A stretch of 64,000 nt of DNA, taken from positions 124,001-188,000 of the forward strand of contig NZ_JAPPTI010000001.1 of NCBI RefSeq assembly GCF_027587025.1, in the 5' to 3' direction. The DNA comes from Vibrio sp. LaRot3. Its GTDB lineage: Bacteria > Pseudomonadota > Gammaproteobacteria > Enterobacterales > Vibrionaceae. The notes under the pieces were generated by a model. That model did no database searches. It saw nothing but the letters and a program-made list of their open reading frames with translations, and was not told where the DNA came from. Position numbers and translations under genes: made by a program. Positions 50,687 to 58,839 of this stretch are shown here, piece after piece. Position 1 is the stretch's first letter; each line of letters opens with the position of its first letter.

Positions 50687-51344
50687 ACCCAGCCCCGCGA
50701 ACCGTGTGAAGTAAATTAGAGCATCCTGCATCTTCAAGTTTACGGCGCAAATTGGCGACGTGCACATCAATGACATTGGTTTTTGGATCGAAGTGATAGC
50801 TCCAAATTGCTTCGAATAACCTCATTCGAGAAACGACTTGTTCCGAGTGCTCGATGAAATATTGGATCAGTTGGAACTCTTTCGGTTGCAGTGCCAGCTC
50901 TTGGCCATTGCAAGTGGCGCGATGAGCGCGTAAATCGACACTTAAGCAATCATAGCTCAAGGTATTGGGTGCAACTGCGTTGCGCTTTGTGCGATTGATG
51001 ATGATGTCGACCCTAGCGATCAATTCGGCTAAAGCGAAAGGCTTGATGAGGTAATCGTCGCTGCCTGCTTGTAAACCATCTACGCGATCTTCTACGCTGT
51101 CCATCGCACTCAAAATTAGTACAGGGATATGCTGATCTGTTGCCTTGATGGCTTGTAGTACTTTCATGCCGTCTAAGTAAGGCAGCATTCGGTCAAGAAT
51201 GATCAATTGGTATTCGCTGCTGAGTGCCATCATTAACCCTTTTTTGCCATCCTCGGCTTGGTCTACTGCGTAACCGTGTTCTTGTAGACCTTTCGCGACA
51301 AACTCACGTGTGGTGGTGTCGTCTTCAATGATTAAAATTTTCAC
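50670..51344 (-). CDS. OmpR-family response regulator (unassigned)
   Basis: A 224-residue protein with a receiver domain and a winged-helix DNA-binding domain. The phosphorylated aspartate is D51 in LIILDRMLPYLDG, with the conserved lysine in LIKPFA. The start codon is GTG with GGAG 8 bases upstream. It is the first gene of a two-gene operon with the kinase. The pair resembles QseB/PmrA-type systems in size but has no assignable signal. Confidence 0.9.
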   Translation of the reverse strand: MKILIIEDDTTTREFVAKGLQEHGYAVDQAEDGKKGLMMALSSEYQLIILDRMLPYLDGMKVLQAIKATDQHIPVLILSAMDSVEDRVDGLQAGSDDYLIKPFALAELIARVDIIINRTKRNAVAPNTLSYDCLSVDLRAHRATCNGQELALQPKEFQLIQYFIEHSEQVVSRMRLFEAIWSYHFDPKTNVIDVHVANLRRKLEDAGCSNLLHTVRGAGYVLRR

Positions 51345-51399
51345 TTATTAATCTCCGTGCAAGGTGTACATGTTAACGTGCTATAAGGATTTGGGAATA

Positions 51400-51434
51400 G
51401 AAAAAAGAAAGGCTCGCGTGACTAATGCGAGCCT
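51400..51434 (-). terminator. Minus-strand terminator with no known gene upstream
   Basis: On the minus strand AGGCTCGC and GCGAGCCT form an 8-bp stem with a 9-nt loop, followed by TTTCTTTTTT. The only gene upstream on that strand, tRNA-Arg, already has its own terminator. Confidence 0.75.
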
Positions 51435-51625
51435 AGCACGGTTTAGGGGGTAAACCGCTGTTTCATCAGAGATAAGTCTTAACTTTACCATTACTCAAAC
51501 GCAACGAACGCGCTTAAATTCTGACCAAGCAAACGGACTTAAGGTGACGCTGATAAGCATAGCGAAAACGACATTTATGAAGGGTTTTGGAAAAATTAAG
51601 ATTCGTTAATCTAGATGACTGAATA

Positions 51626-51655
51626 GAAAAAGCCCCAATCTTACGATTAGGGCTT
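51626..51655 (-). terminator. tRNA-Arg terminator
   Basis: On the minus strand AAGCCCTAATC and GATTGGGGCTT pair with one G-U wobble and are followed by TTTC, 10 bases after the tRNA 3' end. Confidence 0.8.
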
Positions 51656-51664
51656 GGAATCAGA

Positions 51665-51741
51665 TGGCGCTCCCGACAGGATTCGAACCTGTGACCTATC
51701 CCTTAGGAGGGGATCGCGCTATCCAGCTGTGCCACGGGAGC
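51665..51741 (-). tRNA. tRNA-Arg (CCT)
   Basis: A 77-base cloverleaf on the minus strand. The acceptor stem pairs GCTCCCG with CGGGAGC, followed by G and an encoded CCA. The anticodon loop reads CTCCTAA with anticodon CCT. The T-arm GGTTCGAATCC is canonical. It reads the rare AGG codon. This kind of tRNA is a frequent integration site, but no integrase or attachment repeat is seen nearby. Confidence 0.97.
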
Positions 51742-51804
51742 TCATATCATATCATTGATAATCTGCGCTCATGATACTCAATGGCACGAATATATCTAGG
51801 CTTG

Positions 51805-52941
51805 TTATGGCACAATCTTGTGCATCACATCACCGATTTGAATACTGCTGAGCAGTTCAGGCTGATCGATGGTCAATTCAGCTTCATTTTCGTACACGCG
51901 AGAGACCGTGAGGGTGATATTGGTTTCTGACACTTTATTACGTGGCAAACCGCGTTGATCAATGAACGAACCCGTGTGCCAAAGCTGCAGTTTGTCGCCC
52001 TCTTGTACGCCATGAATGCGGCCTAGGTCCATGGTGATAACATTGCCCCATTTCGCCACGATCTCTGGAAGAGTGATCTTACAAGATACTTCTGATTCCA
52101 AATCCAACATGATGTTACGGCTGACTCGTAGCATCATTTCACCGTAAGTGGATGCCCAGAAGCGTGCGCTCTTGGTGTCGACTTGACTCGTTTTAGGGAA
52201 TGGCCAACGAGCAACTTCGCGGTAGTTTCGGGTGTAGACCTCATTACCGGTTTTGCCATCAAATACCGTCATCTCTAACGCAAATTGGCGATTGATGATG
52301 TCATCTTTAATCAGGTTTTGTTCGATGGTCGCCGTAAGGTCATTGATCTTGCCGCCAATGACGTACTGTGCGCCAGTATCTTGGGCGATCATTTTAATGC
52401 GTTCAGGATTGCGTTTGTCGATGTCGTAATCGGTCGTTCCGACAGAAACAAAGCTGGCAGACTGTTGATCCAGTTGGCGGTTAATGATCTCAGCAAAATC
52501 ATCGCCAACTCCGTAAATTTGTCCCATTACTGCCTGTTGCGGTGACACTAAGTCAACATTGCCGATCAAAAACGTCTTCTTGTATTGATCCACGTGGCAA
52601 CCTGTTGCCGACGGGTAAATATCAATACGCGCTTTCACGTACATAACGTTTTTACGTACTTTCTGGTCTTCGACCATGATGTAGCGGACTTCATGGTTAG
52701 TAAATTGATACTCTTTACGTTCACTTTCTAGCAGAGGGCTGAGGTTTGAAATGCCGCCAATATCTGCACCTGAGAAACTGACAGCCTTATAAATAGCGTC
52801 TTCTAGTGCGTGCAACCGAGCAGTATCCTCAGATGCAACCACAGTGGCAGTACCCGTGACTTCATACCATGCAGCCAATGCTGACGGGGCTGTCAGGCAA
52901 GTTGCTAGGCTTAAAAGTAAAGCGGGAATCGTTTTTTTCAT
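51805..52941 (-). CDS. flgT: Flagellar H-ring protein FlgT
   Basis: A periplasmic protein that forms the H ring of the Vibrio sodium-driven polar flagellar motor, helping assemble the MotX/MotY T ring. The 378-residue protein has a signal peptide ending near ALA-AWY and three domains as in known FlgT. It is divergent from flgO-flgP, the usual Vibrio order. A sigma-54 promoter lies at 53029-53046. Confidence 0.94.
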   Translation of the reverse strand: MKKTIPALLLSLATCLTAPSALAAWYEVTGTATVVASEDTARLHALEDAIYKAVSFSGADIGGISNLSPLLESERKEYQFTNHEVRYIMVEDQKVRKNVMYVKARIDIYPSATGCHVDQYKKTFLIGNVDLVSPQQAVMGQIYGVGDDFAEIINRQLDQQSASFVSVGTTDYDIDKRNPERIKMIAQDTGAQYVIGGKINDLTATIEQNLIKDDIINRQFALEMTVFDGKTGNEVYTRNYREVARWPFPKTSQVDTKSARFWASTYGEMMLRVSRNIMLDLESEVSCKITLPEIVAKWGNVITMDLGRIHGVQEGDKLQLWHTGSFIDQRGLPRNKVSETNITLTVSRVYENEAELTIDQPELLSSIQIGDVMHKIVP

Positions 52942-52956
52942 GGTTTATTTTCCAAT

Positions 52957-52974
52957 TAGGTACAGATTTTGCTT
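52957..52974 (+). promoter_or_regulatory. Sigma-54 promoter of flgO
   Basis: TAGGTACAGATTTTGCTT (52957-52974) has GG and GC 10 bases apart (52959-52960 and 52971-52972) and a TTGC -12 box. It lies about 130 bases before flgO and reads toward the opposing flgT promoter. Confidence 0.6.
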
Positions 52975-53028
52975 AGTTAATCTCAGCTGATTTAGGCATT
53001 GCCTTTCTGAATGTATGCAACATTAGAA

Positions 53029-53046
53029 AAGCAAGGACTGTTCCAC
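53029..53046 (-). promoter_or_regulatory. Sigma-54 promoter of flgT
   Basis: On the minus strand GTGGAACAGTCCTTGCTT has GG and GC exactly 10 bases apart (53043-53044 and 53031-53032). It lies about 90 bases upstream of the flgT start. Confidence 0.7.
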
Positions 53047-53103
53047 TTTTTAAAGAGAGGAAAAAGTGCAGCGGCAGCGCCTTAATGTATCGGAGATTAG
53101 AGA

Positions 53104-53739
53104 ATGAAAAAATGGTTAGCTTTAGTGCCAGTAGTTTTCCTAACTGCCTGCGCCTATGCCCCTATATATAATGGTAAAGAACCGTATCCAGGTAGCCAGT
53201 TTATGCTGATGGATAGTCCTCGTCATACCCTAGATTTCTTTATCGAAAGTATGACAGAAGATCTGGTTGTGTCGAACACTAGTGTGTCGGCGCGTACGCC
53301 GATTGCGGTTACCTCTTTTGTTGATCTACAAAATATGGATGCGACAAACTGGTTAGGTAACTCAGTGTCTGAAGGTTTTATCCATCAGTTCCAACGTCGC
53401 GGTTTTAAAGTGGTCGATTTTAAAACCACTGGCAATATCCAAGTGACCAATCAAGGTGACTTTGCGATGAGCCGTGACTGGAAAGATTTAGCCAAAGAGC
53501 AAGACATACAATACGTGCTAACAGGGACTATGCTTCGTCAAGAAGGTGGTGTCTTAGTTAATGCACGCGTAGTAGGTATGCAATCTCGAGTCGTTGTGGC
53601 AACGGCTCAAGGCTTCTTACCAGCCGACCGAATTGGTCGAGACTTGGATACATTAAATAGTATTCGTACTCAAGATGGCGTGTTGATTCGTTCAGACCCA
53701 TCTATTCGTCAACCTTACACCGTGATCTTACGTCCATAG
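53104..53739 (+). CDS. flgO: Outer membrane lipoprotein FlgO
   Basis: A flagellum-associated outer membrane lipoprotein needed for full Vibrio motility. The 211-residue protein has a lipobox FLTAC with the lipidated cysteine at residue 16. The FlgO domain is seen around TPIAVTSFVDLQNMDA and the stretch DIQYVLTGTMLRQEGG. It is followed 8 bases later by flgP. Confidence 0.92.
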   Translation: MKKWLALVPVVFLTACAYAPIYNGKEPYPGSQFMLMDSPRHTLDFFIESMTEDLVVSNTSVSARTPIAVTSFVDLQNMDATNWLGNSVSEGFIHQFQRRGFKVVDFKTTGNIQVTNQGDFAMSRDWKDLAKEQDIQYVLTGTMLRQEGGVLVNARVVGMQSRVVVATAQGFLPADRIGRDLDTLNSIRTQDGVLIRSDPSIRQPYTVILRP

Positions 53740-53747
53740 GAGTCAAG

Positions 53748-54179
53748 ATGAAAAAGCTACTACTACTCTTGGTTGCGATGGCGATGGTGGGTTGTCAGCC
53801 TTTGTCTCAGATGCGTCCAGATGATTGGTTAACCGCTGTGGGCTATGCAAGCATTAGCGAGCAAAAAGGCCGCAATGAAGAAGAAAAGCAAGTTCGCGCT
53901 ATGCGAGCATCGAAAATTGATGCTTACCGTGAGCTGGCAGAACAAGTTTATGGCATGCGTGTAAGTGGCCGTGCGGATCTACAAGATCAGCGTTTAGGTA
54001 CAGAACATACCTCAGGTGCGGTCGATGGTGTAATTCGCGGTGCAGAAGTTGTGCGCAGCTATAAAGCGGGTGACAATTACGTAACTGAGCTTCGTTTAGA
54101 TATTAAGAAGATGAACAAGCTACGCGACTACGGTGAGGTACAACAAGTACCAGCTAAGCGTCAACAAACCTTATTCTAA
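53748..54179 (+). CDS. flgP: Flagellar lipoprotein FlgP
   Basis: A 143-residue LPP20-type outer membrane lipoprotein. The lipobox MVGC places the lipidated cysteine at residue 16. The domain around RAMRASKIDAYRELAEQVYG is typical of FlgP. It forms part of the basal disc structures around polar flagella and is needed for motility and attachment in V. cholerae. It is co-transcribed with flgO. Confidence 0.92.
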   Translation: MKKLLLLLVAMAMVGCQPLSQMRPDDWLTAVGYASISEQKGRNEEEKQVRAMRASKIDAYRELAEQVYGMRVSGRADLQDQRLGTEHTSGAVDGVIRGAEVVRSYKAGDNYVTELRLDIKKMNKLRDYGEVQQVPAKRQQTLF

Positions 54180-54223
54180 GTGTGTTAGTCATTCTCTAAT
54201 CTTGTATACATCGTTTGTATAGT

Positions 54224-54253
54224 AAAAGAGCGGCAATCATTGCCGCTCTTTTT
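54224..54253. terminator. Bidirectional terminator between flgP and flgN
   Basis: AAAAGAGCGGCAAT and ATTGCCGCTCTTTT form a near-loopless palindrome followed by T on the plus strand, between convergent genes. Confidence 0.88.
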
Positions 54254-54270
54254 TATTGGAAATTTTTTGC

Positions 54271-54696
54271 TTAGGCCTTTAGGTTGGTTCCTAAAGTAGA
54301 CACATTGCGGGTTTGACCTTCTGCCGTATAGGTCATGCCAAGTTTTCCTTGGCTTTGTTGCATTAAATTATTGAGTTTATTAAAGCTCAATTGAGCACGT
54401 TGAAGTGCTTGGCCATTAACGAGATTTGCTTCTTTACACTGCGTGACCGTTGTTTGTATTTGCTCAACCAGTTGGCTTAATTCAGGATCGGTTTTCAGGC
54501 TTTCAATCTCTGGGTGACGAGCGATACGTTGATCGGTTTGTTGCAGTTGTTCGATCAGTTTGACCTTTTCGAGCGCTAGTGCTTCTATTGACTTGGATTG
54601 TCTTTGGGTAATAGCAAGCTTCTCTTTCTCAAGTAATTGAGAAAGTTGATTGGCATTTTGCAGTTGGAAATCAACTAAGCCTTTGAGTGCTGCCAT
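54271..54696 (-). CDS. flgN: Flagellar export chaperone FlgN
   Basis: A cytoplasmic chaperone for hook-filament junction proteins FlgK and FlgL. The 141-residue all-helical protein is rich in Gln, Leu and Glu, as FlgN usually is. It follows flgM by 14 bases in the flgM-flgN operon. Sequence identity in this family is low, so the call rests mainly on size, helical character and position. Confidence 0.88.
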   Translation of the reverse strand: MAALKGLVDFQLQNANQLSQLLEKEKLAITQRQSKSIEALALEKVKLIEQLQQTDQRIARHPEIESLKTDPELSQLVEQIQTTVTQCKEANLVNGQALQRAQLSFNKLNNLMQQSQGKLGMTYTAEGQTRNVSTLGTNLKA

Positions 54697-54710
54697 ATCG
54701 AAACGCTAAC

Positions 54711-55025
54711 TTAGAAGCCGCCAAGTTCTTTTTCTAGACGGATCATGTTGTCAGCCAGCTTCTCTGGGTCAACGGTGTATGAACCGTTCGCAATCGCTTC
54801 TTTAATCGCATCGACTTTTGCTTGATCAAATGCAGGCTGGCTTGCCATTTGTGAGTGCATTTCACCCACAGCGCGCCCTTCAGAGCTTAGTGATACCGCA
54901 TCTTGTTGAGCGTGTGATGTTTTTGCCGAAGACGTAGAACCTGCCGACGAGCTTTCGCTACGCGCAGCAGTGCGCGTGGAAGTCGTGAGGGTCTGTCCTG
55001 AACGTATATTATCTATACCTGCCAT
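54711..55025 (-). CDS. flgM: Anti-sigma-28 factor FlgM
   Basis: Binds and inhibits FliA until it is exported through the finished hook. The 104-residue protein has a disordered Ser/Thr-rich N-terminal half and a helical C-terminus that contacts FliA (VDAIKEAIANGSYTVDPEKLA). A sigma-28 promoter at 55066-55092 makes its own synthesis depend on the factor it inhibits. It is followed by flgN. Confidence 0.94.
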   Translation of the reverse strand: MAGIDNIRSGQTLTTSTRTAARSESSSAGSTSSAKTSHAQQDAVSLSSEGRAVGEMHSQMASQPAFDQAKVDAIKEAIANGSYTVDPEKLADNMIRLEKELGGF

Positions 55026-55065
55026 TATGAAAGCCTTTTAATGATTAGAAAAACCTGTACTGTCC

Positions 55066-55092
55066 ATATCGGCAGAGATGCACAACACTTTA
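55066..55092 (-). promoter_or_regulatory. Sigma-28 (FliA) promoter of flgM
   Basis: On the minus strand TAAAGTGT and GCCGATAT are separated by 11 bases, a near-perfect match to TAAAGTTT-N11-GCCGATAA. It lies about 40 bases upstream of the flgM start. Confidence 0.88.
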
Positions 55093-55122
55093 GGATTTTT
55101 TCATGTCTCCGGATTATTAAAG

Positions 55123-55869
55123 TTAAAACGTTACCGATACTTCAGAAATTCCGGTGACTCTAGCTTCAATTATACGATTGGATTTACTGTTTTTCACTCT
55201 TATCTGCTCACCATGTGAGCCATCTGATAACGCCACTCCTTTTGTGGTTATGGTCATACCAGACTTATTTGCTTTGATTGTTACCGTTTCATTGCGGCAC
55301 ACTACGCAAATATCATTTTGCTCAATAACTTCTCCAGCGCGTAAGTTCTTCTTAACTTTTGCGCCGACGACGTCATTAATTGAGGAAAAACCTTGCCGCC
55401 TTAAGCGCTGCAAGTCTACCATATTGATGGTGACGTCGTGAGCAGAAATGATATGTCCTCGGCTCAAAGGAGTGATAAGTGCGACTTGCGGACCTGAACG
55501 AACGAGGCGTACGGGAACATAGAGTTTCCAATCGTCTTCATTACATGCAACTAATACGGTAATATTGCTTGCGTTCGGGTTAGTTGACGAAGAAGACGTC
55601 ATTAACGGTGTCGGGCAGTCGGTCGCAAAGACTCGGCTATCAATATTCGCCGCTTTTGCTTCTAAAGTTCCGCCATACGGTGGCTCGACAGTGTCGACAA
55701 TATATTGCTCAGCGGCACGTTGAATAGTCTCTATTTGCTCAGGTGTTGCAGATATTGATGAAAAACTAAAGAATACGAGCACAACGCCGATAAAGTTAAA
55801 AATTCTTTTTACAAAAAACCTAATATAGGTTGTGGAAAAATACGACAGGTATGGTTTAGAATACATCAT
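55123..55869 (-). CDS. flgA: Flagellar P-ring assembly chaperone FlgA
   Basis: A periplasmic chaperone for P-ring assembly by FlgI. The 248-residue protein has an N-terminal hydrophobic segment (IFNFIGVVLVFFSFSSISA) that acts as a signal, preceded by about 23 extra residues. The C-terminal SAF domain contains NLRAGEVIEQNDI. Two adjacent ATG codons at 55869 and 55866 are candidate starts with no strong ribosome site. It is divergent from cheV. Confidence 0.92.
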   Translation of the reverse strand: MMYSKPYLSYFSTTYIRFFVKRIFNFIGVVLVFFSFSSISATPEQIETIQRAAEQYIVDTVEPPYGGTLEAKAANIDSRVFATDCPTPLMTSSSSTNPNASNITVLVACNEDDWKLYVPVRLVRSGPQVALITPLSRGHIISAHDVTINMVDLQRLRRQGFSSINDVVGAKVKKNLRAGEVIEQNDICVVCRNETVTIKANKSGMTITTKGVALSDGSHGEQIRVKNSKSNRIIEARVTGISEVSVTF

Positions 55870-55878
55870 GCTGTTTCT

Positions 55879-55896
55879 CTGGTTTTTTCATTGCCG
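55879..55896 (+). promoter_or_regulatory. Candidate sigma-54 promoter of cheV
   Basis: CTGGTTTTTTCATTGCCG has GG and GC 10 bases apart (55881-55882 and 55893-55894) and a TTGC -12 box; the -24 box deviates from TGGCAC. It lies about 55 bases before the cheV start. Confidence 0.5.
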
Positions 55897-55945
55897 GTAA
55901 TAGATTATCACTTTTTACATGAAAGTATGAGATGGAGATGAGCTT

Positions 55946-56875
55946 ATGACGGGTATTCTTGATTCTGTGAATCAGCGTACGCAACTCGTCGGTCAAAACC
56001 GATTAGAACTCCTTACGTTTCGCCTAATGGGTCGTCAACGTTATGGTATTAACGTATTTAAGGTAAAAGAGGTTCTTCAGTGTCCTAAACTCACCTCAAT
56101 GCCGAATCTTCATCCGCTTGTTAAGGGTGTTGCTCACATTCGTGGCCATACTGTTTCAGTTATCGACCTAAGCCTCGCTATTGGTGGTCGTCCTACAACT
56201 GATGTTGACAAAGCGTTTGTCGTTATTGCTGAATTTAACCGCTCTATCCAAGCGTTCTTGGTAACTTCTGTAGAGCGCATTATTAACATGCACTGGGAAG
56301 CGATCCTTCCGCCACCAGATGGTTCAGGTAAAGCTAACTACCTAACAGCGGTAACAAACATCGATAATGAATTAGTTGAAATTCTCGATGTAGAAAAAAT
56401 TCTTGCTGAGATTGCTCCTGTGGATGAAACCATGGATGCCAATATCGGTGAAGAAATTGCTCAAGCTCAAGAAGAGAAACAAATTGTCCGTCGCATTCTT
56501 ATCGCCGATGACTCAACGGTCGCGCGTAAGCAGGTAGAACGTGCAATTAGCTCGATTGGTTTTGAAGTAGTTTCTGTGAAAGATGGTAAAGAAGCTTACG
56601 AGAAGTTGCTAGAAATGGCATCAGAAGGCAGCATTTACGATCAAATCTCGCTGGTTATTTCAGATATTGAAATGCCAGAAATGGATGGCTATACACTGAC
56701 AGCGGAAATTCGTCGCCACGCGGATCTAAAAGATCTTTACGTTATTCTTCACTCTTCATTGAGTGGTGTATTTAACCAAGCTATGGTTGAGCGAGTAGGT
56801 GCCAACTCCTTCATCGCGAAATTTAACCCAGATGAGCTTGGTAATGCAGTAAAGTCTGCGCTTACAGCAGAATAA
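55946..56875 (+). CDS. cheV: Chemotaxis protein CheV
   Basis: A coupling protein of the chemotaxis arrays. The 309-residue protein has a CheW-like domain to about residue 160 (FRLMGRQRYGINVFKVKEV) and a C-terminal receiver domain. The receiver shows RRILIADDSTVARKQ and the phosphorylated aspartate in LVISDIEMPEMDGY. It lies next to cheR inside the flagellar cluster, 10 bases apart, so the two are co-transcribed. Confidence 0.95.
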   Translation: MTGILDSVNQRTQLVGQNRLELLTFRLMGRQRYGINVFKVKEVLQCPKLTSMPNLHPLVKGVAHIRGHTVSVIDLSLAIGGRPTTDVDKAFVVIAEFNRSIQAFLVTSVERIINMHWEAILPPPDGSGKANYLTAVTNIDNELVEILDVEKILAEIAPVDETMDANIGEEIAQAQEEKQIVRRILIADDSTVARKQVERAISSIGFEVVSVKDGKEAYEKLLEMASEGSIYDQISLVISDIEMPEMDGYTLTAEIRRHADLKDLYVILHSSLSGVFNQAMVERVGANSFIAKFNPDELGNAVKSALTAE

Positions 56876-56885
56876 AGAGAAATTA

Positions 56886-57713
56886 ATGACAGCGATAACT
56901 ATAAGCGATCAAGAGTATCGTGATTTCAGCCGCTTTTTGGAATCCCAGTGCGGAATCGTACTTGGGGAAAGTAAGCAATATTTAGTTCGAAGCCGCCTAA
57001 GCCCTTTGGTTACTAAATTTAAAGTCGGTTCACTTTCTGATTTGCTACGTGATGTGATCACTGGCCGTAACCGTGAACTGCGTGTTGCTGCTGTAGATGC
57101 AATGACCACTAACGAAACGCTTTGGTTTCGCGATAGCTACCCGTTTACTGTTCTGGCCGATAAAATTCTACCTGAGGTAGCCGCAAGTAAGCGTCCAATT
57201 AAAATTTGGTCAGCGGCGAGTTCATCAGGTCAAGAACCGTACTCAATGGCAATGACAGTGCTGGAAACCCAGCAGCGCAAACCGGGTATGTTGCCAAACG
57301 TATCGATTACAGCAACCGACATTTCAGCAAGTATGCTTGATATGTGTCGTGCTGGTGTTTACGACAACCTTGCATTAGGACGTGGTCTTTCACCAGAGCG
57401 TCGACGTAGCTTCTTTGAAGATGCGGGCGAAGGTCGCATGAAAGTAAAAGACAATGTGAAGCGCTTGGTAAACTTCCGTCCACAAAACCTAATGGACAGC
57501 TATGCACTATTAGGTAAGTTTGACGTTATCTTCTGTCGTAACGTGCTGATTTACTTCTCGCCAGAGATGAAATCTAAAGTACTAAATCAGATGGCGAACA
57601 GCCTAAACCCAGGGGGGTACCTATTGTTGGGTGCTTCTGAGTCATTGACAGGTTTGACTGACCGTTTTGAAATGGTTCGTTGTAACCCTGGTATTATTTA
57701 CAAGCTTAAATAA
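56886..57713 (+). CDS. cheR: Chemoreceptor methyltransferase CheR
   Basis: Methylates glutamates on chemoreceptors using S-adenosylmethionine, providing adaptation. The 275-residue protein has an N-terminal helical domain and a SAM-binding domain with IWSAASSSGQEPYSMAM. The downstream motif DVIFCRNVLIYFS is typical of CheR. A terminator follows before flgB. Confidence 0.96.
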   Translation: MTAITISDQEYRDFSRFLESQCGIVLGESKQYLVRSRLSPLVTKFKVGSLSDLLRDVITGRNRELRVAAVDAMTTNETLWFRDSYPFTVLADKILPEVAASKRPIKIWSAASSSGQEPYSMAMTVLETQQRKPGMLPNVSITATDISASMLDMCRAGVYDNLALGRGLSPERRRSFFEDAGEGRMKVKDNVKRLVNFRPQNLMDSYALLGKFDVIFCRNVLIYFSPEMKSKVLNQMANSLNPGGYLLLGASESLTGLTDRFEMVRCNPGIIYKLK

Positions 57714-57732
57714 TCTTTGAGCCTTTGATTTT

Positions 57733-57758
57733 AAAACCCAGCTTAGCGCTGGGTTTTT
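57733..57758 (+). terminator. cheR terminator
   Basis: AAAACCCAGC and GCTGGGTTTT form a stem around a 5-nt loop, followed by T. Confidence 0.88.
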
Positions 57759-57945
57759 TATTGCCTAACTCTCCCCATTTACTTTTGGCTTCCCTTCTTT
57801 GCTCTCTTCTATAATGAAGAAGACATTCCAAAATGCCGCTTTCATCTTTTATTGTTATCAATAATTCGTGGTTACAGCCGAAAGTTGGCGTATTTATTGC
57901 TGTAATCAAAACGATAAAGTTGTCATGTGAGTTACTTTTTAAAAG

Positions 57946-57963
57946 TTGGTACACATATTGCTT
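57946..57963 (+). promoter_or_regulatory. Sigma-54 promoter of the flgB operon
   Basis: TTGGTACACATATTGCTT has GG and GC 10 bases apart (57948-57949 and 57960-57961) and good -24 and -12 boxes. It lies about 45 bases before flgB. The rest of the 57714-58005 gap holds only the cheR terminator. Confidence 0.85.
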
Positions 57964-58005
57964 TATTACTTGATAATAACGGTCAGTTCTTAAATAGAGG
58001 CAAAC

Positions 58006-58401
58006 ATGGCTATTTCTTTTGACAAGGCATTAGGCATTCACCAGCACACGGTGGGTGTTCGTGAGCGCAACGCAGAGGTGATTACTTCTAACATCGCGCA
58101 AGCAAACACGCCGGGTTACAAAGCGAAAGGCATGGACTTCCAAAAGGCGTTGCAGGCGGCAACATCAGGGGCAAGCGTTGGTCTTAGCCGCACTGATGGT
58201 CGGCATATCCCTGCCTCTACACAAGTGACAGGGGAAGTACTTTACCGACTTCCGACTCAACCTGACACCGGTGATGGCAATACGGTAGATGTGGATTTAG
58301 AGCGTAACTTATTTATGCAAAACCAAATCAGACACCAAGCATCACTCGACTTCTTAGGAAGTAAATTCAAGAACTTAACCAAAGCAATCAAAGGGGAATG
58401 A
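58006..58401 (+). CDS. flgB: Flagellar proximal rod protein FlgB
   Basis: A proximal rod subunit exported by the flagellar type III system, without a cleaved signal peptide. The 131-residue protein has the rod signature SNIAQANTPGYKAKGMDF near residue 27. The C-terminal helix (NLFMQNQIRHQASLDFLG) completes the coiled-coil core. It opens the flgBCDE transcript and is preceded by a sigma-54 promoter. Confidence 0.97.
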   Translation: MAISFDKALGIHQHTVGVRERNAEVITSNIAQANTPGYKAKGMDFQKALQAATSGASVGLSRTDGRHIPASTQVTGEVLYRLPTQPDTGDGNTVDVDLERNLFMQNQIRHQASLDFLGSKFKNLTKAIKGE

Positions 58402-58405
58402 TTAG

Positions 58406-58822
58406 ATGAGCTTATTTAACGTATTCAATGTGACAGGTTCTGCAATGAGTGCTGAATCCGTTCGTCTAAATACTACCTCAAGCAACTTGGCGAACGCCGA
58501 CAGTGTTTCTAGCTCTGCGAAAGACACTTATAAAGCGCGTCATGCTGTATTTGGTGCTGAGTTAAGTAAGGCAAAGTATGGCCGCGACCATACCGTGCCG
58601 GTGAAAGTGTTAGGTATTGTTGAAAGTGATAAGCCGCTTAACGCGGAGTACAACCCGGATCACCCACTGGCGAACGACGAAGGCTTTATTTACAAGCCGA
58701 ACGTTAACGTAATGGAAGAAATGGCCAATATGATTTCTGCTTCTCGCTCATATCAAACGAATGTGCAATTAGCAGATGCAAGTAAACAAATGCTGCTGCG
58801 CACGCTGCAGATGGGTCAATAA
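58406..58822 (+). CDS. flgC: Flagellar proximal rod protein FlgC
   Basis: A second proximal rod subunit of 138 residues. The N-terminal rod motif reads TTSSNLANADSVSSS and the C-terminal helix ends with ASRSYQTNVQLADASKQMLL. It begins four bases after flgB. It assembles with FlgB, FlgF and FlgG to form the rod that passes through the P and L rings. Confidence 0.97.
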   Translation: MSLFNVFNVTGSAMSAESVRLNTTSSNLANADSVSSSAKDTYKARHAVFGAELSKAKYGRDHTVPVKVLGIVESDKPLNAEYNPDHPLANDEGFIYKPNVNVMEEMANMISASRSYQTNVQLADASKQMLLRTLQMGQ

Positions 58823-58839
58823 GGATAAGGAGGTAACGT

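Larger units (their letters stand above)
51345..51664. other. Spacer between response regulator and tRNA-Arg
   Basis: 320 bases without a protein gene. It contains the tRNA terminator, a second minus-strand terminator at 51400-51434 and a 7-bp hairpin CGGTTTA/TAAACCG at 51439-51457. The extra terminator suggests an unlisted transcript. Confidence 0.6.

Noticed and set aside
51665..51741. tRNA-Arg as an integration site for a genomic island
   Set aside because: No integrase gene, no repeated tRNA 3' end nearby, and both flanks are ordinary Vibrio core genes.
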